Positions 23,370 to 30,348 of a DNA stretch of 30,348 nt are shown piece by piece (positions within the stretch are counted from its first letter, which is position 1; the number at the start of each line of letters is the position of its first letter). The notes beneath the pieces were generated by a model. That model was given only the letters and a program-made list of their open reading frames with translations, did not search any database and was not told the DNA's origin. Origin of the DNA: UBA8296 sp031581145 (GTDB lineage: Bacteria > Bacteroidota > Rhodothermia > Balneolales > Balneolaceae). A program made the translations under genes and the position numbers. The stretch lies in contig JAVLBP010000015.1 in the NCBI GenBank assembly GCA_031581145.1, positions 1 through 30,348 of the forward strand, in the 5' to 3' direction.

Positions 23370-23924
23370 TTATCCCAGTAGCTCAGCGGTTGTGGTAATC
23401 TCCGCATCATAGATTCCTTTGAGATAATCCAGCGCTGCTTGCTTGCGCACCTCAACAGGTACTTCGGATAATGGCTCAAACACGGTCGTAGCATCTGAGG
23501 GGACGACCACCTCAAGTCCGCGAACAAACGCGTCGTAGCTCGAGTGTCTTACACAGCAATCTGTGTGCTGACCTACAATAACCAACCGTTGCAATCCATA
23601 CACTTTGCAAACGGAATCCATATCGGTTTCAGTGAAGACTGAATAATATCTCTTGTTGATAATCTCATCCCCTTCAGCTGGCGCTAAATCATCGATCACG
23701 TCTGCGGCTTTAGTTCCTGCAAGGGCGTGCTCTCCAAAGACGCTGAACTCTAAATCGCCTGGTTTGTGGGCATCATTACCATAAATCACCACCCAGTCAT
23801 CGTCTTTGCGTGCTTTGTCAATCAATTGTTGAATAGGTTTGACGATGTCGTTGGCTGCAGTATTGCCAAGCACGCCGTCTTGAAAGTCATTGAGCATGTC
23901 AATAATGACGAGACCTGTTTTCAT
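23370..23924 (-). CDS. nicotinamidase-like cysteine hydrolase (isochorismatase fold)
   Basis: A 184-residue protein of the isochorismatase-like hydrolases. The catalytic triad is visible: D9 (VIIDMLNDF), K91 (IINKRYYSVF) and C124 (TDCCVRHSSYDA). D51 and H53 (NDAHKPGD) and H66 (EHALAGTKAADV) fit the metal site of nicotinamidases. Deamidation of nicotinamide to nicotinate in NAD salvage is therefore the best guess, but relatives act on other amides, and no other NAD gene is near. It follows the MATE gene by 52 bases on the same strand. Confidence 0.78.
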   Translation of the reverse strand: MKTGLVIIDMLNDFQDGVLGNTAANDIVKPIQQLIDKARKDDDWVVIYGNDAHKPGDLEFSVFGEHALAGTKAADVIDDLAPAEGDEIINKRYYSVFTETDMDSVCKVYGLQRLVIVGQHTDCCVRHSSYDAFVRGLEVVVPSDATTVFEPLSEVPVEVRKQAALDYLKGIYDAEITTTAELLG

Positions 23925-23976
23925 ATGTTACTCCGTTTGTTGGTTTCACTAAAGGGCTTAAGGATAACTTTTTTTC

Positions 23977-25353
23977 CTACGCCATGCTGGTATCTTTTTT
24001 GCGCATCGTCGACATGGTGAGGTGGTGAAACCGCGTCACATGGACAATGGCTGCGACGGTTAAGCCAATCACAAGGCCCGTCCACATCCCTTGACCGCCG
24101 TAGCCGAGGGTAATGCCAAGGTAGATGCTTAGTGGAATGCCGGTTAGTCCATACGCAATCAGATTAAAGACCATGGGGATTTGTGTGTCTTTCATCCCCC
24201 TAAGTGCCCCAATCGCACTAATTTGAACCCCATCGGATAATTGGAAAATAGCCGCGATGCCCAAAAGCTTTAGCGCCCCTTCTACCACCTTGGGATCATC
24301 GGTGTAAATGGCGATAATCCATTCGGGGAAAAGCAACATAAATGCGGCAAATACAGCCATACAAGAGGTGCTAACCACCACACCCATCCACCCTCTAAAT
24401 CGAGCTTCGCGCACTTGGCCACGACCCATGGATTGGCCAATTCGTGCAGTCTGAGCGATGGACAGTCCAAAAGGGATCATGAAGGTGAGTGATGCAAAAT
24501 TGATGGCCACTTGGTGCGAGGCAACCGCAATCGTACCTAACGTCCCCATCATTAGGCTGACAAGGGCAAACATCGTCACCTCAAGAGAGCCACTAATACC
24601 GATTGGCACACCCAATGAGAGCATCTCTTTAATGGATTTCGGATCGGGTAGCCGGAAAGTGCTAAAGATGGCGAAGCGTTTGTAAGGTTTGAAGGTTCCC
24701 GTAAAAATCATCATACCAAGCCACATGGAGGTGTAGACAATCGCGCTTGCATATCCGGTGCCAATGGCACCAAGACCAGGCACAGGGCCGAGGCCAAACA
24801 TTAAGACGTAGTTGGCAGGAATATTGAGCAAAGCTCCTGCTAGAGCAATAAACATTGCCGGTCTTACATTCGATAGTCCTTCATTGAAACTCCGGTAACA
24901 AACATAAGCATAGAGTGGAAATACCCCCCAAGAAATGGCTTTGAGATACCCCATCGCTAGCGGGATAATTTCAGCCTCCACATTCATCCATTGCATCACA
25001 AAATCGAGGTTTCGGATGATGAAAAAACTCACGAGTGCAAAGATTTGGCTCAGCCAGAGGGCTTGGCGGAGATTTTTGCCGATAAAATGAAATTTCCGTG
25101 CGCCAAGATTATGAGCCACGATAGGGTTGACCACAATCAATGTTCCCATGGATATCACCATTAACGGGAGAAAGGAGCTAGCACCCACAGCAATCGCACC
25201 GAGATCTAGCGGTGATATACGTCCCGCCATGACCGTATCAACGAAACTCATCGACATTTGCAGGAGTTGTGTAGCAATTACGGGCGCGCCGAAAAGGAGA
25301 GTACGCCTCGCTTCTGTCCACATGGACGTAGGCGTCCAGTAGCTAGCTATCAT
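23977..25353 (-). CDS. MATE-family multidrug / cation antiporter (NorM-like)
   Basis: Multidrug and toxic compound extrusion transporters export cationic drugs or metabolites in exchange for Na+ or H+. The 458-residue protein has about twelve hydrophobic helices in two pseudo-repeats. The first starts LFGAPVIATQLLQMSMSFVDTVMAGR and the second LGVPIGISGSLEVTMFALVSLMMGTLG; both are typical family openings. Further hallmarks are VNPIVAHNLGAR and the related QTARIGQSMGRGQ. The last helix is followed by a short basic end. Substrate unknown. It lies 52 bases after rsfS on the same strand and before the nicotinamidase-like gene. Confidence 0.9.
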   Translation of the reverse strand: MIASYWTPTSMWTEARRTLLFGAPVIATQLLQMSMSFVDTVMAGRISPLDLGAIAVGASSFLPLMVISMGTLIVVNPIVAHNLGARKFHFIGKNLRQALWLSQIFALVSFFIIRNLDFVMQWMNVEAEIIPLAMGYLKAISWGVFPLYAYVCYRSFNEGLSNVRPAMFIALAGALLNIPANYVLMFGLGPVPGLGAIGTGYASAIVYTSMWLGMMIFTGTFKPYKRFAIFSTFRLPDPKSIKEMLSLGVPIGISGSLEVTMFALVSLMMGTLGTIAVASHQVAINFASLTFMIPFGLSIAQTARIGQSMGRGQVREARFRGWMGVVVSTSCMAVFAAFMLLFPEWIIAIYTDDPKVVEGALKLLGIAAIFQLSDGVQISAIGALRGMKDTQIPMVFNLIAYGLTGIPLSIYLGITLGYGGQGMWTGLVIGLTVAAIVHVTRFHHLTMSTMRKKDTSMA

Positions 25354-25405
25354 GAAGAACCTTCAAAAAAATGGTGAAAGAATCGCGGGGTAGTGAACCG
25401 CAGAC

Positions 25406-25753
25406 TTAGGGGGTAATCTCAAATCGCTCTGCGTCGTTCCACATGCGTTCGATCCCGTAATAGTGTCTTTTCTCTTCTGTAAAGATATGGACTACAATGT
25501 TAATGTAATCTAAAATAATCCATGTCCTACCTGCGACCCCCTCTTTCTTCCATGCTTTCTCATCTGTTTTCTTGCGTACGTCCTCTTGGACATGGTCAGC
25601 AAGTGCTTTGACTTGGGTGTCAGACGTTCCATGACACACCACAAGGGTGTCCGACACTTCAGAGAGCCCCTTTAGATTGAGGACCACAATATCCCTACCT
25701 TTTTTGTCTTCTAGTGCATCAACGATGGCTTGTGTGAGAGAATCTAGGGTCAT
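25406..25753 (-). CDS. rsfS: ribosomal silencing factor RsfS
   Basis: Binds L14 on the large subunit and blocks subunit joining when nutrients are scarce. The 115-residue protein shows the whole DUF143 pattern: IVDALEDKKGRDIVVLNLKGLS, SDTLVVCHGTSDTQVKALADHV, the W-I-I-L-D-Y segment TWIILDYINIVVHIFTEEKRHYYGIERMW. Length is standard. Its ATG shares one base with the stop of the LytR_C-type gene (TAATG), so the two are translationally coupled. Confidence 0.95.
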   Translation of the reverse strand: MTLDSLTQAIVDALEDKKGRDIVVLNLKGLSEVSDTLVVCHGTSDTQVKALADHVQEDVRKKTDEKAWKKEGVAGRTWIILDYINIVVHIFTEEKRHYYGIERMWNDAERFEITP

Positions 25754-26223
25754 TAAGGACGTTCAAGGGTAAGGGATTCATAGTCTCGGCCTACAAGCAC
25801 CGTTACATCAAGGTAATAATCTGCGGACTCTTCTATCAAAACTCGATCGTCGGAAAGACCAAGGCCTCTTGCAACACGCTCTGCACTCTCTACATCCCCT
25901 CCGTCTCGAGCGAGCACAACGGTTTGTTCTACATCGAAGACATCAAAATTTCCAATTTCAACGACATCAAAACCAAGGTGCCTAAGAGATGTGGTGACGG
26001 TATTGGCAGCCCCTTCGATTCCCCCTCCATTGAGCACTTCCACTTGGATGACATTGCCAATGAGCGCCTTTTCTGAGCGTTTCGCTCGTTCCACGTCAAT
26101 ACGAGGAACTAAAAAACGGAGCACCAGTGCGCTTAATAATACGACAAACAGAAATGTGAAGACCGTGAGTCCGACAGTGACCCATGGAGATGATGCCTCG
26201 GGAGATGTACGTTTTTCGCTCAT
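25753..26223 (-). CDS. membrane-anchored LytR C-terminal-domain-like protein
   Basis: This 156-residue protein has a short cytoplasmic start, one membrane helix (about 15-38, VGLTVFTFLFVVLLSALVLRFLV) and an outer domain with IQVEVLNGGGIEGAANTVTTSLRHLGFDVVEIGNF, the recognisable start of the LytR_C domain. The end DVTVLVGRDYESL also fits. This domain is often found alone in envelope proteins; it is not the catalytic LytR-CpsA-Psr part. It lies upstream of rsfS with a one-base overlap, a common Bacteroidota arrangement. The start codon is preceded directly by a TGA in another open frame that runs through the 27-bp repeat array. Confidence 0.8.
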   Translation of the reverse strand: MSEKRTSPEASSPWVTVGLTVFTFLFVVLLSALVLRFLVPRIDVERAKRSEKALIGNVIQVEVLNGGGIEGAANTVTTSLRHLGFDVVEIGNFDVFDVEQTVVLARDGGDVESAERVARGLGLSDDRVLIEESADYYLDVTVLVGRDYESLTLERP

Positions 26224-26238
26224 TCAGCGCTTTTGCTG

Positions 26239-26356
26239 CACAGCTCTAATCTCTGGCTGTGATGACACAGCCTTATTGACTGGCCATGATGGCACAGCTC
26301 TAATCTCTGGCCGTGATGACACAGCTCTAATCTCTGGCCGTGATGACACAGCCAAG
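26239..26356 (-). repeat. 27-bp tandem repeat array, each unit a hairpin
   Basis: Four 27-base units start at 26239, 26266, 26293 and 26320, with a partial fifth at 26347. Units 1, 3 and 4 are nearly identical; unit 2 is diverged. Each unit boundary forms a stem of about 6-7 bp with a four-base loop: GGCTGTG/CACAGCC at 26255-26272, then 26282-26299, 26309-26326 and 26336-26353. In the minus-strand RNA, most base changes leave a G-U pair. The array fills the spacer before the LytR_C-type gene. It has no unique spacers and is not CRISPR. Confidence 0.85.
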
Positions 26357-26965
26357 TTACCACCAAGGGTGTACGGCCCGGTCAGATCCAAAACCACGAT
26401 CAAGTGAAGACCCTGTGCCAAGTCCATAGGGACTTGCACCATACCCTGCACCAAAGGTAGACCCGTAACCGTAAGGACCATACGCGTTGTAAGGTCGTTG
26501 AGAGAATTCTACAGAGATCGTTGCCTTGTCAGAAATTTGATAATTCAGTCTTGCATAATCGACTTGAAAACGACCGTTGAGGCCATCGCTTTGTTGTCCA
26601 CTAGCAAATGGACTCATCCCAAAAGGGGAATGCAAGAATGAGAGTGACATCTCCCCTGTAAACCGGTCTGAAAATTGAAACTGGGTCTTGTTCGTGTACG
26701 CGTTGAGGTTCATGGTTCGTCCGCCAAACGTACCAAAACTTGCAGAGTAGGAGTGTGACATCGTCATGGGAATCAGATTCATCCAGCTACCCACCGAGCC
26801 AAGAGGTTTAGATGTGGTTGATGCTTCGATATTCGTGACTTGAGGTGGAGCCATGAGATCTGCACGAAGTTGTGCGTAGCCACTCGAACTTATGAGCATG
26901 GCCAACATCGCCACGCTAAAAAGCTTCAGAGTTTTGGTGAAAAACATTCTTGTGGATTTGTTCAT
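26357..26965 (-). CDS. secreted / outer-membrane protein of unknown function
   Basis: From the ATG at 26965 (a TTG at 26983 is less likely) the protein has 202 residues. A classic signal peptide is present: basic MNKSTRMFFTK, a hydrophobic core LFSVAMLAMLISSS, and cleavage after GYA near residue 31. The mature part has short aromatic/polar beta strands (MTMSHSYSASFGTFGG, MNLNAYTNKTQFQFS, TGEMSLSFLHSPFG, DYARLNYQISDKATISVEFSQRP) and a Gly/Tyr-rich end. This suggests a small outer-membrane barrel or a secreted beta protein. It precedes the LytR_C-type gene, with the 27-bp hairpin array in the spacer. Function unknown. Confidence 0.7.
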   Translation of the reverse strand: MNKSTRMFFTKTLKLFSVAMLAMLISSSGYAQLRADLMAPPQVTNIEASTTSKPLGSVGSWMNLIPMTMSHSYSASFGTFGGRTMNLNAYTNKTQFQFSDRFTGEMSLSFLHSPFGMSPFASGQQSDGLNGRFQVDYARLNYQISDKATISVEFSQRPYNAYGPYGYGSTFGAGYGASPYGLGTGSSLDRGFGSDRAVHPWW

Positions 26966-27192
26966 ATCGTTCTTTGCTAACAAAGTGAAGTGACCTAAGA
27001 GTAATCTGTAAGTATCCTACTGAAGTGTAGTAAATAATTTGATGCACAAATAAAGCAGTGAACTACAACGATCGTGCCGTGATTAGTCGGGACGCACACC
27101 ATAGCGCGCACTAGTGTTAACTTGCAGTCAGGACGTTTATTGTGTACCTTCCCAGGCTAAATCGTGCAATTTTTCGCCATTATCTCTACTGA

Positions 27193-28239
27193 ATGAAACT
27201 TACTGATTTCCGTTATGATTTGGAAAGCATCATTGTGCCTGAGGTTCCAGTAACCCCTCGCGATGCATCCAAACTTATGGTCTTGAATCGTAAAGACCAG
27301 TCCATTAAACATGCAAAATTCTCTGATTTACCCAAATACCTTTCACCAGAGGATATGATCGTGTTTAATAACACGAAGGTGTTCCCAGCGCGTCTTAACG
27401 GAACAAAGGAAAAGACCGAAGCCGACATCGAGGTTTTTTTGCTCCGTGAGCTAATGCCCGAGAATAAACTTTGGGACGTGTTAGTGGAGCCAGCTCGAAA
27501 AATTAGGATTGGTAACAAACTCTACTTTGGTGATGAGCTCATGGCTGAGGTTGTCGATAATACAACGTCTAGAGGTCGCACCATTCGATTCTTATTCAAT
27601 GGACCCAATGAAGAATTGTACGAGAAGTTAGACGAAATCGGCGCGATGCCTTTGCCTCCCTACATTGAGCGAGACCCGGTCGAGGAAGATAAAGAGCGCT
27701 ATCAAACCATTTTTGCGACAGAACGGGGCGCGGTTGCCGCACCTACTGCAGCTATGCACTTCACACCAAAGCTGGTAAAATCAATCGAGAAAAAAGGGGT
27801 CGAGATGCATCCCATTACCCTTCACATCGGTTGGGGTACCTATCGTCAGGTTGAAGTTGAGGATTTGACCAAGCATCGGATGGATTCAGAGAATTATTTC
27901 CTCAGCAAAGAGACTTCTGCCGCTGTAAATGACACCAAGCGCAAACGTGATGGTCGCGTGATTGCGTGTGGATCCACAGTTGTCCGCACGATTGAAACGA
28001 GCGTTATGGCCAGTGGCATGTCAAAGCCTGGGACAGGGTGGACCGATAAATTCATTTATCCCCCCTATGATTTCAAACTTACCGAAGGTCTTATTACCAA
28101 TTTCCATGCGCCAGAGTCTACCTTATTGATGATGTCTGCTGCATTTGCTGGGTACGACTTTTTGATGGAAGCCTATGAAGAGGCGAAGAAAAAGGATTAT
28201 CGCTTCCTATCCTTTGGTGATGCCATGTTGATCCTTTAA
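27193..28239 (+). CDS. queA: S-adenosylmethionine:tRNA ribosyltransferase-isomerase
   Basis: Moves the ribosyl part of SAM onto preQ1 in the anticodon of tRNAs with GUN anticodons, giving epoxyqueuosine. The 348-residue protein has the standard start LTDFRYDL, MIVFNNTKVFPARLNG (about 55-70), LPPYIERDP, the ATERGAVAAPTAAMHFT segment (about 176-192), THHIGWGTYR-like LHIGWGTYRQV, GSTVVRTIE and LITNFHAPESTLLMMSAAFAG. Length is normal. The tRNA-Tyr(GTA) gene downstream in this window would be one substrate. It lies ten bases before ispD and is probably co-transcribed. Confidence 0.97.
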   Translation: MKLTDFRYDLESIIVPEVPVTPRDASKLMVLNRKDQSIKHAKFSDLPKYLSPEDMIVFNNTKVFPARLNGTKEKTEADIEVFLLRELMPENKLWDVLVEPARKIRIGNKLYFGDELMAEVVDNTTSRGRTIRFLFNGPNEELYEKLDEIGAMPLPPYIERDPVEEDKERYQTIFATERGAVAAPTAAMHFTPKLVKSIEKKGVEMHPITLHIGWGTYRQVEVEDLTKHRMDSENYFLSKETSAAVNDTKRKRDGRVIACGSTVVRTIETSVMASGMSKPGTGWTDKFIYPPYDFKLTEGLITNFHAPESTLLMMSAAFAGYDFLMEAYEEAKKKDYRFLSFGDAMLIL

Positions 28240-28249
28240 ACAGTGCGGC

Positions 28250-29011
28250 ATGGGTTCTGAGTCGAATCGTTCACGGTTTGCACTGATCCTCCCTGCAGCC
28301 GGAAGTGGGGAACGGTTGGGCGAGTCGATTCCGAAGCCTTTTTTATCGATCGCGGGTCGCACCATTTTAGAGCATACGATTCAACCTTTCGTAGATTCGG
28401 GGTCTCTTGTGCATGTGGTGATTCCAACAGAAAAAAACTATATCAACACGGCGCGAGAACGGGTCAAAGCCTCTTTTCCATTTCTCTCCGTCGATGTGAT
28501 CGAAGGCGGATCGGAGCGTCAGTACTCCATCGAAAAAGGGTTGGATGCCATGAAAGCCACTGGAATTGAGGCGCGTTGGGTGGCTGTTCACGATGCTGTT
28601 CGACCCTTTATAACAACACATGAGATTCAGCGATGTCTCAATTCAGCAGTTAAGCACGGAGCGGCTATTGTCGCGGTCCCGGCGAAAGACACCATTAAAG
28701 TGGTCGATTTGGATGAGCTTGAAGGCCTTGGCGATGATTCCAACAACCAAAAATCGTATCGAATTAAACATACTCCCAACCGTGCGAGTTGTTGGCAGGC
28801 TCAAACCCCACAAATCTTTGATTCAACCCTTCTGAAAAAAGCCTATGAATTGGCTCGTGAAACTTCAACGGTAGGTACCGATGATGCATCGCTCGTTGAG
28901 GCGTTGGGCCATGATGTTTATATCGTAGAGGGTAGGCGTGAAAATTTTAAGATTACCTATCCCATCGATTTAACTCTTACGCGCTGGCTCATGGAGGGTG
29001 AAAATGCATAA
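28250..29011 (+). CDS. ispD: 2-C-methyl-D-erythritol 4-phosphate cytidylyltransferase
   Basis: Joins MEP and CTP to CDP-ME in the non-mevalonate isoprenoid pathway. The 253-residue protein has the nucleotide-binding start LPAAGSGERLGESIPKPFL (residues 14-32), VHDAVRPFI, VPAKDTIKVV, QTPQIFD and GTDDASLVEALGHDV, and the ending ENFKITYPIDL. A small loop (LEGLGDDSNNQKSYR) makes it slightly longer than the usual 230. Its stop overlaps the ispF start. IspH of the same pathway is encoded at 11173-12456. Confidence 0.96.
   Translation: MGSESNRSRFALILPAAGSGERLGESIPKPFLSIAGRTILEHTIQPFVDSGSLVHVVIPTEKNYINTARERVKASFPFLSVDVIEGGSERQYSIEKGLDAMKATGIEARWVAVHDAVRPFITTHEIQRCLNSAVKHGAAIVAVPAKDTIKVVDLDELEGLGDDSNNQKSYRIKHTPNRASCWQAQTPQIFDSTLLKKAYELARETSTVGTDDASLVEALGHDVYIVEGRRENFKITYPIDLTLTRWLMEGENA
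28993..28998 (+). promoter_or_regulatory. ispF: strong Shine-Dalgarno of ispF
   Basis: GGAGGG lies five bases before the ATG at 29004, inside the ispD coding region. Such a site is exceptional in this window, and it favours the ATG over the GTG at 28998, which overlaps it. Confidence 0.7.
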
Positions 29012-29489
29012 TCAGTCACCACGTATTGGTTTTGGGTACGATGTCCATCGTTTTGTTGAAGGGCGTCCTTGCATTCTGGGTGGCATCGAAATCCCCCACA
29101 CAAAAGGGCTACTGGGCCATTCCGATGCGGATGCATTATTACACGCTATTACGGATGCCATTTTGGGTGCATTAGCTTTGGGTGATATTGGTACTCATTT
29201 CCCAGACACAGATCCTGCCTGGAAGGACGCTGATAGCAAAGAGTTACTTCGACGCGTGATGACCATGGTTCGTGAGAAGGGATGGGAGGTTGGCAATGTT
29301 GACGCAACGGTTGTGACAGAAGAGCCAAAGTTGAACCCATGGTTGGCTGAGATACGTGCATCGATTGCTGATGTGTTGACGTGTTCGCTTGATCAGATTT
29401 CTGTTAAAGCAACGACGCAAGAAAAGATGGGTTTTGTTGGTGATGGCCAAGGGTTGGCTGTGCACGCAGTTGCGTTGCTGACTGATTGA
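29004..29489 (+). CDS. ispF: 2-C-methyl-D-erythritol 2,4-cyclodiphosphate synthase
   Basis: Cyclises CDP-ME 2-phosphate to MEcPP and releases CMP. From the ATG at 29004 the protein is 161 residues, a normal length. It shows the metal-binding FGYDVHRF near the N-terminus, ILGGIEIPHTKGLLGHSDADALLHAITDAILGA with the second metal histidine, HFPDTDPAWKDADS, and KATTQEKMGFVGDGQGLAVHAVAL at the end. It overlaps the ispD stop by eight bases, so the pair is translationally coupled. The tRNA cluster begins 81 bases downstream. Confidence 0.97.
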   Translation: MHNQSPRIGFGYDVHRFVEGRPCILGGIEIPHTKGLLGHSDADALLHAITDAILGALALGDIGTHFPDTDPAWKDADSKELLRRVMTMVREKGWEVGNVDATVVTEEPKLNPWLAEIRASIADVLTCSLDQISVKATTQEKMGFVGDGQGLAVHAVALLTD

Positions 29490-29509
29490 TTTTGTCTGCG
29501 TTTCCTACG

Positions 29510-29538
29510 TTGACTTTCTCCTTTCTGAACGCTATTTT
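29510..29538 (+). promoter_or_regulatory. candidate promoter for the tRNA-tuf cluster
   Basis: TTGACT (29510-29515) and TATTTT (29533-29538) are 17 bases apart, a good sigma-70-type pair. Read the Bacteroidota way it is TTG-N20-TATTTTAA, the same geometry as the acnA and rplM candidates. The first tRNA starts about 30 bases further on. Confidence 0.5.
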
Positions 29539-29570
29539 AACTGTCTTTCGCTTTATGTGAAATTTTGTGC

Positions 29571-29646
29571 GCCAGTGTAGCTCAGTTGGTAGAGCAGCGG
29601 TTTTGTAAACCGCCGGTCGTCGGTTCAAGTCCGGCCACTGGCTCCA
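29571..29646 (+). tRNA. tRNA-Thr (anticodon TGT)
   Basis: Acceptor GCCAGTG pairs with CACTGGC. The anticodon stem GCGGT/ACCGC closes loop TTTGTAA (anticodon TGT). The T loop TTCAAGT and the D-arm CTCAGTTGGTAGAG are standard. It is the only tRNA gene of this window with an encoded 3' CCA (29644-29646). Confidence 0.95.
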
Positions 29647-29667
29647 TTATGGAGTTCTTTGACATTG

Positions 29668-29750
29668 GGGGGGATACCAAAGTGGCCAACTGGGGCAGAC
29701 TGTAAATCTGTTGGCGTATGCCTTCGTAGGTTCGAATCCTGCTCCCCCCA
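29668..29750 (+). tRNA. tRNA-Tyr (anticodon GTA)
   Basis: A class II tRNA with acceptor GGGGGGA/TCCCCCC, A discriminator, anticodon loop CTGTAAA (anticodon GTA), a long variable arm and T loop TTCGAAT. The anticodon starts with G, so it is a substrate for queuosine modification by the QueA pathway. CCA is not encoded. Confidence 0.95.
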
Positions 29751-29767
29751 CTGTGATTCAAGCGCAA

Positions 29768-29840
29768 GCGGGCGTAACTCAATTGGTAGAGTGTCAGCCT
29801 TCCAAGCTGAATGTTGCCGGTTCGAACCCGGTCGCCCGCT
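29768..29840 (+). tRNA. tRNA-Gly (anticodon TCC)
   Basis: Acceptor GCGGGCG pairs with CGCCCGC. The stem TCAGC/GCTGA closes loop CTTCCAA (anticodon TCC), and the T loop is TTCGAAC. CCA is not encoded. Confidence 0.95.
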
Positions 29841-29860
29841 CAGAGCACAAGAGGTTTGAT

Positions 29861-29932
<72 letters not shown>

Positions 29933-29966
29933 CACAAAATGGATCATAGAGCGAAAAAGAATGACT

Positions 29967-30004
29967 GTAGGTAGGATGTATTGAAGTAGGTATGATGTAT
30001 TGAA
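29967..30004 (+). repeat. 19-bp tandem duplication in the tuf leader
   Basis: GTAGGTAGGATGTATTGAA (29967-29985) is followed directly by a copy with one change (29986-30004). A third, partial relative (TGATGTATT) lies at 30015-30023. The pair sits between the last tRNA and tuf, in RNA that is probably transcribed. Confidence 0.85.
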
Positions 30005-30091
30005 GATGTGTTTTTGATGTATTTATGGAAATTGAAGTATCACTGTTAAAGAAATACCCCTGTTATAAACGATAACTGAATTTAGATAATC

Positions 30092-30348
30092 ATGGCAAAA
30101 GAGACTTTCCAACGCACCAAGCCCCACGTAAATGTGGGCACGATTGGCCACGTAGACCACGGCAAGACGACGTTGACGGCGGCGATTTCGACCGTGATGG
30201 CGAAGACGTATGGTGGCGATGCGAGCCGATTTGACGAGATTGACAACGCCCCTGAAGAGAAGGAGCGTGGCATTACGATTGCCACGGCACACATTGAGTA
30301 CGAGAGTGACCAGCGTCACTACGCTCACGTGGACTGCCCGGGTCACGC
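30092..30348 (+). CDS. tuf: elongation factor Tu, 5' part, cut by the window edge
   Basis: The GTPase that brings aminoacyl-tRNA to the ribosome. The first 85 codons are present: start MAKETFQRTKPHVNVGTIG, P-loop GHVDHGKT (19-26), the effector-loop EERGITI-like segment KERGITIATAH (58-68) and DCPGH (81-85), where the window ends. No Shine-Dalgarno precedes the ATG at 30092, in keeping with most genes here. It is the last gene of the tRNA-Thr-Tyr-Gly-Thr-tuf cluster. Its exchange factor EF-Ts is encoded at 17504-18343. Confidence 0.98.
   Translation, partial: MAKETFQRTKPHVNVGTIGHVDHGKTTLTAAISTVMAKTYGGDASRFDEIDNAPEEKERGITIATAHIEYESDQRHYAHVDCPGH

Noticed and set aside
26239..26356. Possible CRISPR array
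   Set aside because: The 27-base units abut without unique spacers and no cas gene is near; it is a tandem repeat.
26998..27192. Promoter for queA in the gap before it
   Set aside because: TAATTTG-like and TTG-like words occur, but none at the 20-base spacing seen elsewhere.

Overview
The window is a gene-dense bacterial chromosome segment with mid-range base composition. It most likely belongs to the wider Bacteroidota / Rhodothermota / Balneolota group. Four things point there: the order rplM-rpsI-rpsB-tsf-pyrH-frr, the cluster dnaA-folB-folK-deoxynucleoside kinase followed by a small ADFEEVD-type membrane protein, the near absence of Shine-Dalgarno sequences, and candidate promoters of the TTG-N20-TAnnTTTG type. 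Genus and species cannot be read from the sequence. Almost everything is housekeeping; I see no phage, insertion sequence, CRISPR array or defence locus.

Layout. 1-274: 3' end of an unrecognised gene. 363-6235, minus strand: a small conserved gene, prmC, a probable replication origin (4523-4904), dnaA, folB, folK, a deoxynucleoside kinase, a small membrane protein, a TPR protein and tRNA-Leu(GAG). 6294-11194, plus strand: an outer-membrane-type protein, then eno-recF-dciA-ybbR with overlapping or closely spaced genes. 11173-20304, minus strand: rplM-rpsI-rpsB-tsf, a terminator, then pyrH-frr-smc-ispH. 20648-23359, plus strand: aconitase. 23370-26965, minus strand: a secreted or outer-membrane protein, a 27-bp hairpin repeat array, a LytR_C-type protein, rsfS, a MATE transporter and a nicotinamidase-like hydrolase. 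27193-29489, plus strand: queA-ispD-ispF. 29571 to the end: tRNA-Thr(TGT), tRNA-Tyr(GTA), tRNA-Gly(TCC), tRNA-Thr(GGT) and the start of tuf.

Functionally the window joins replication initiation and DNA maintenance (oriC, DnaA, RecF, DciA, SMC) to folate and dNTP supply (FolB, FolK, dNK), translation (L13, S9, S2, EF-Ts, RRF, RsfS, PrmC, EF-Tu, tRNAs, QueA) and non-mevalonate isoprenoid synthesis (IspD, IspF, IspH).

The main unexplained signal is a set of short tandem repeats scattered among these genes. A 12-bp / 4-residue unit of the form x-(G/S/R)-(A/S/T)-Q occurs as two inserts in RecF, at the N-terminus of the YbbR-like protein and in the small membrane protein, with a weaker relative in the rpsI-rpsB spacer. 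There is also a 27-bp unit whose hairpin is kept by G-U pairs on the transcribed strand, a 15-bp repeat between smc and ispH, a 19-bp duplication in the tuf leader and a 30-bp period repeat in the FolK tail. This looks like lineage-specific repeat expansion in linkers, tails and spacers.
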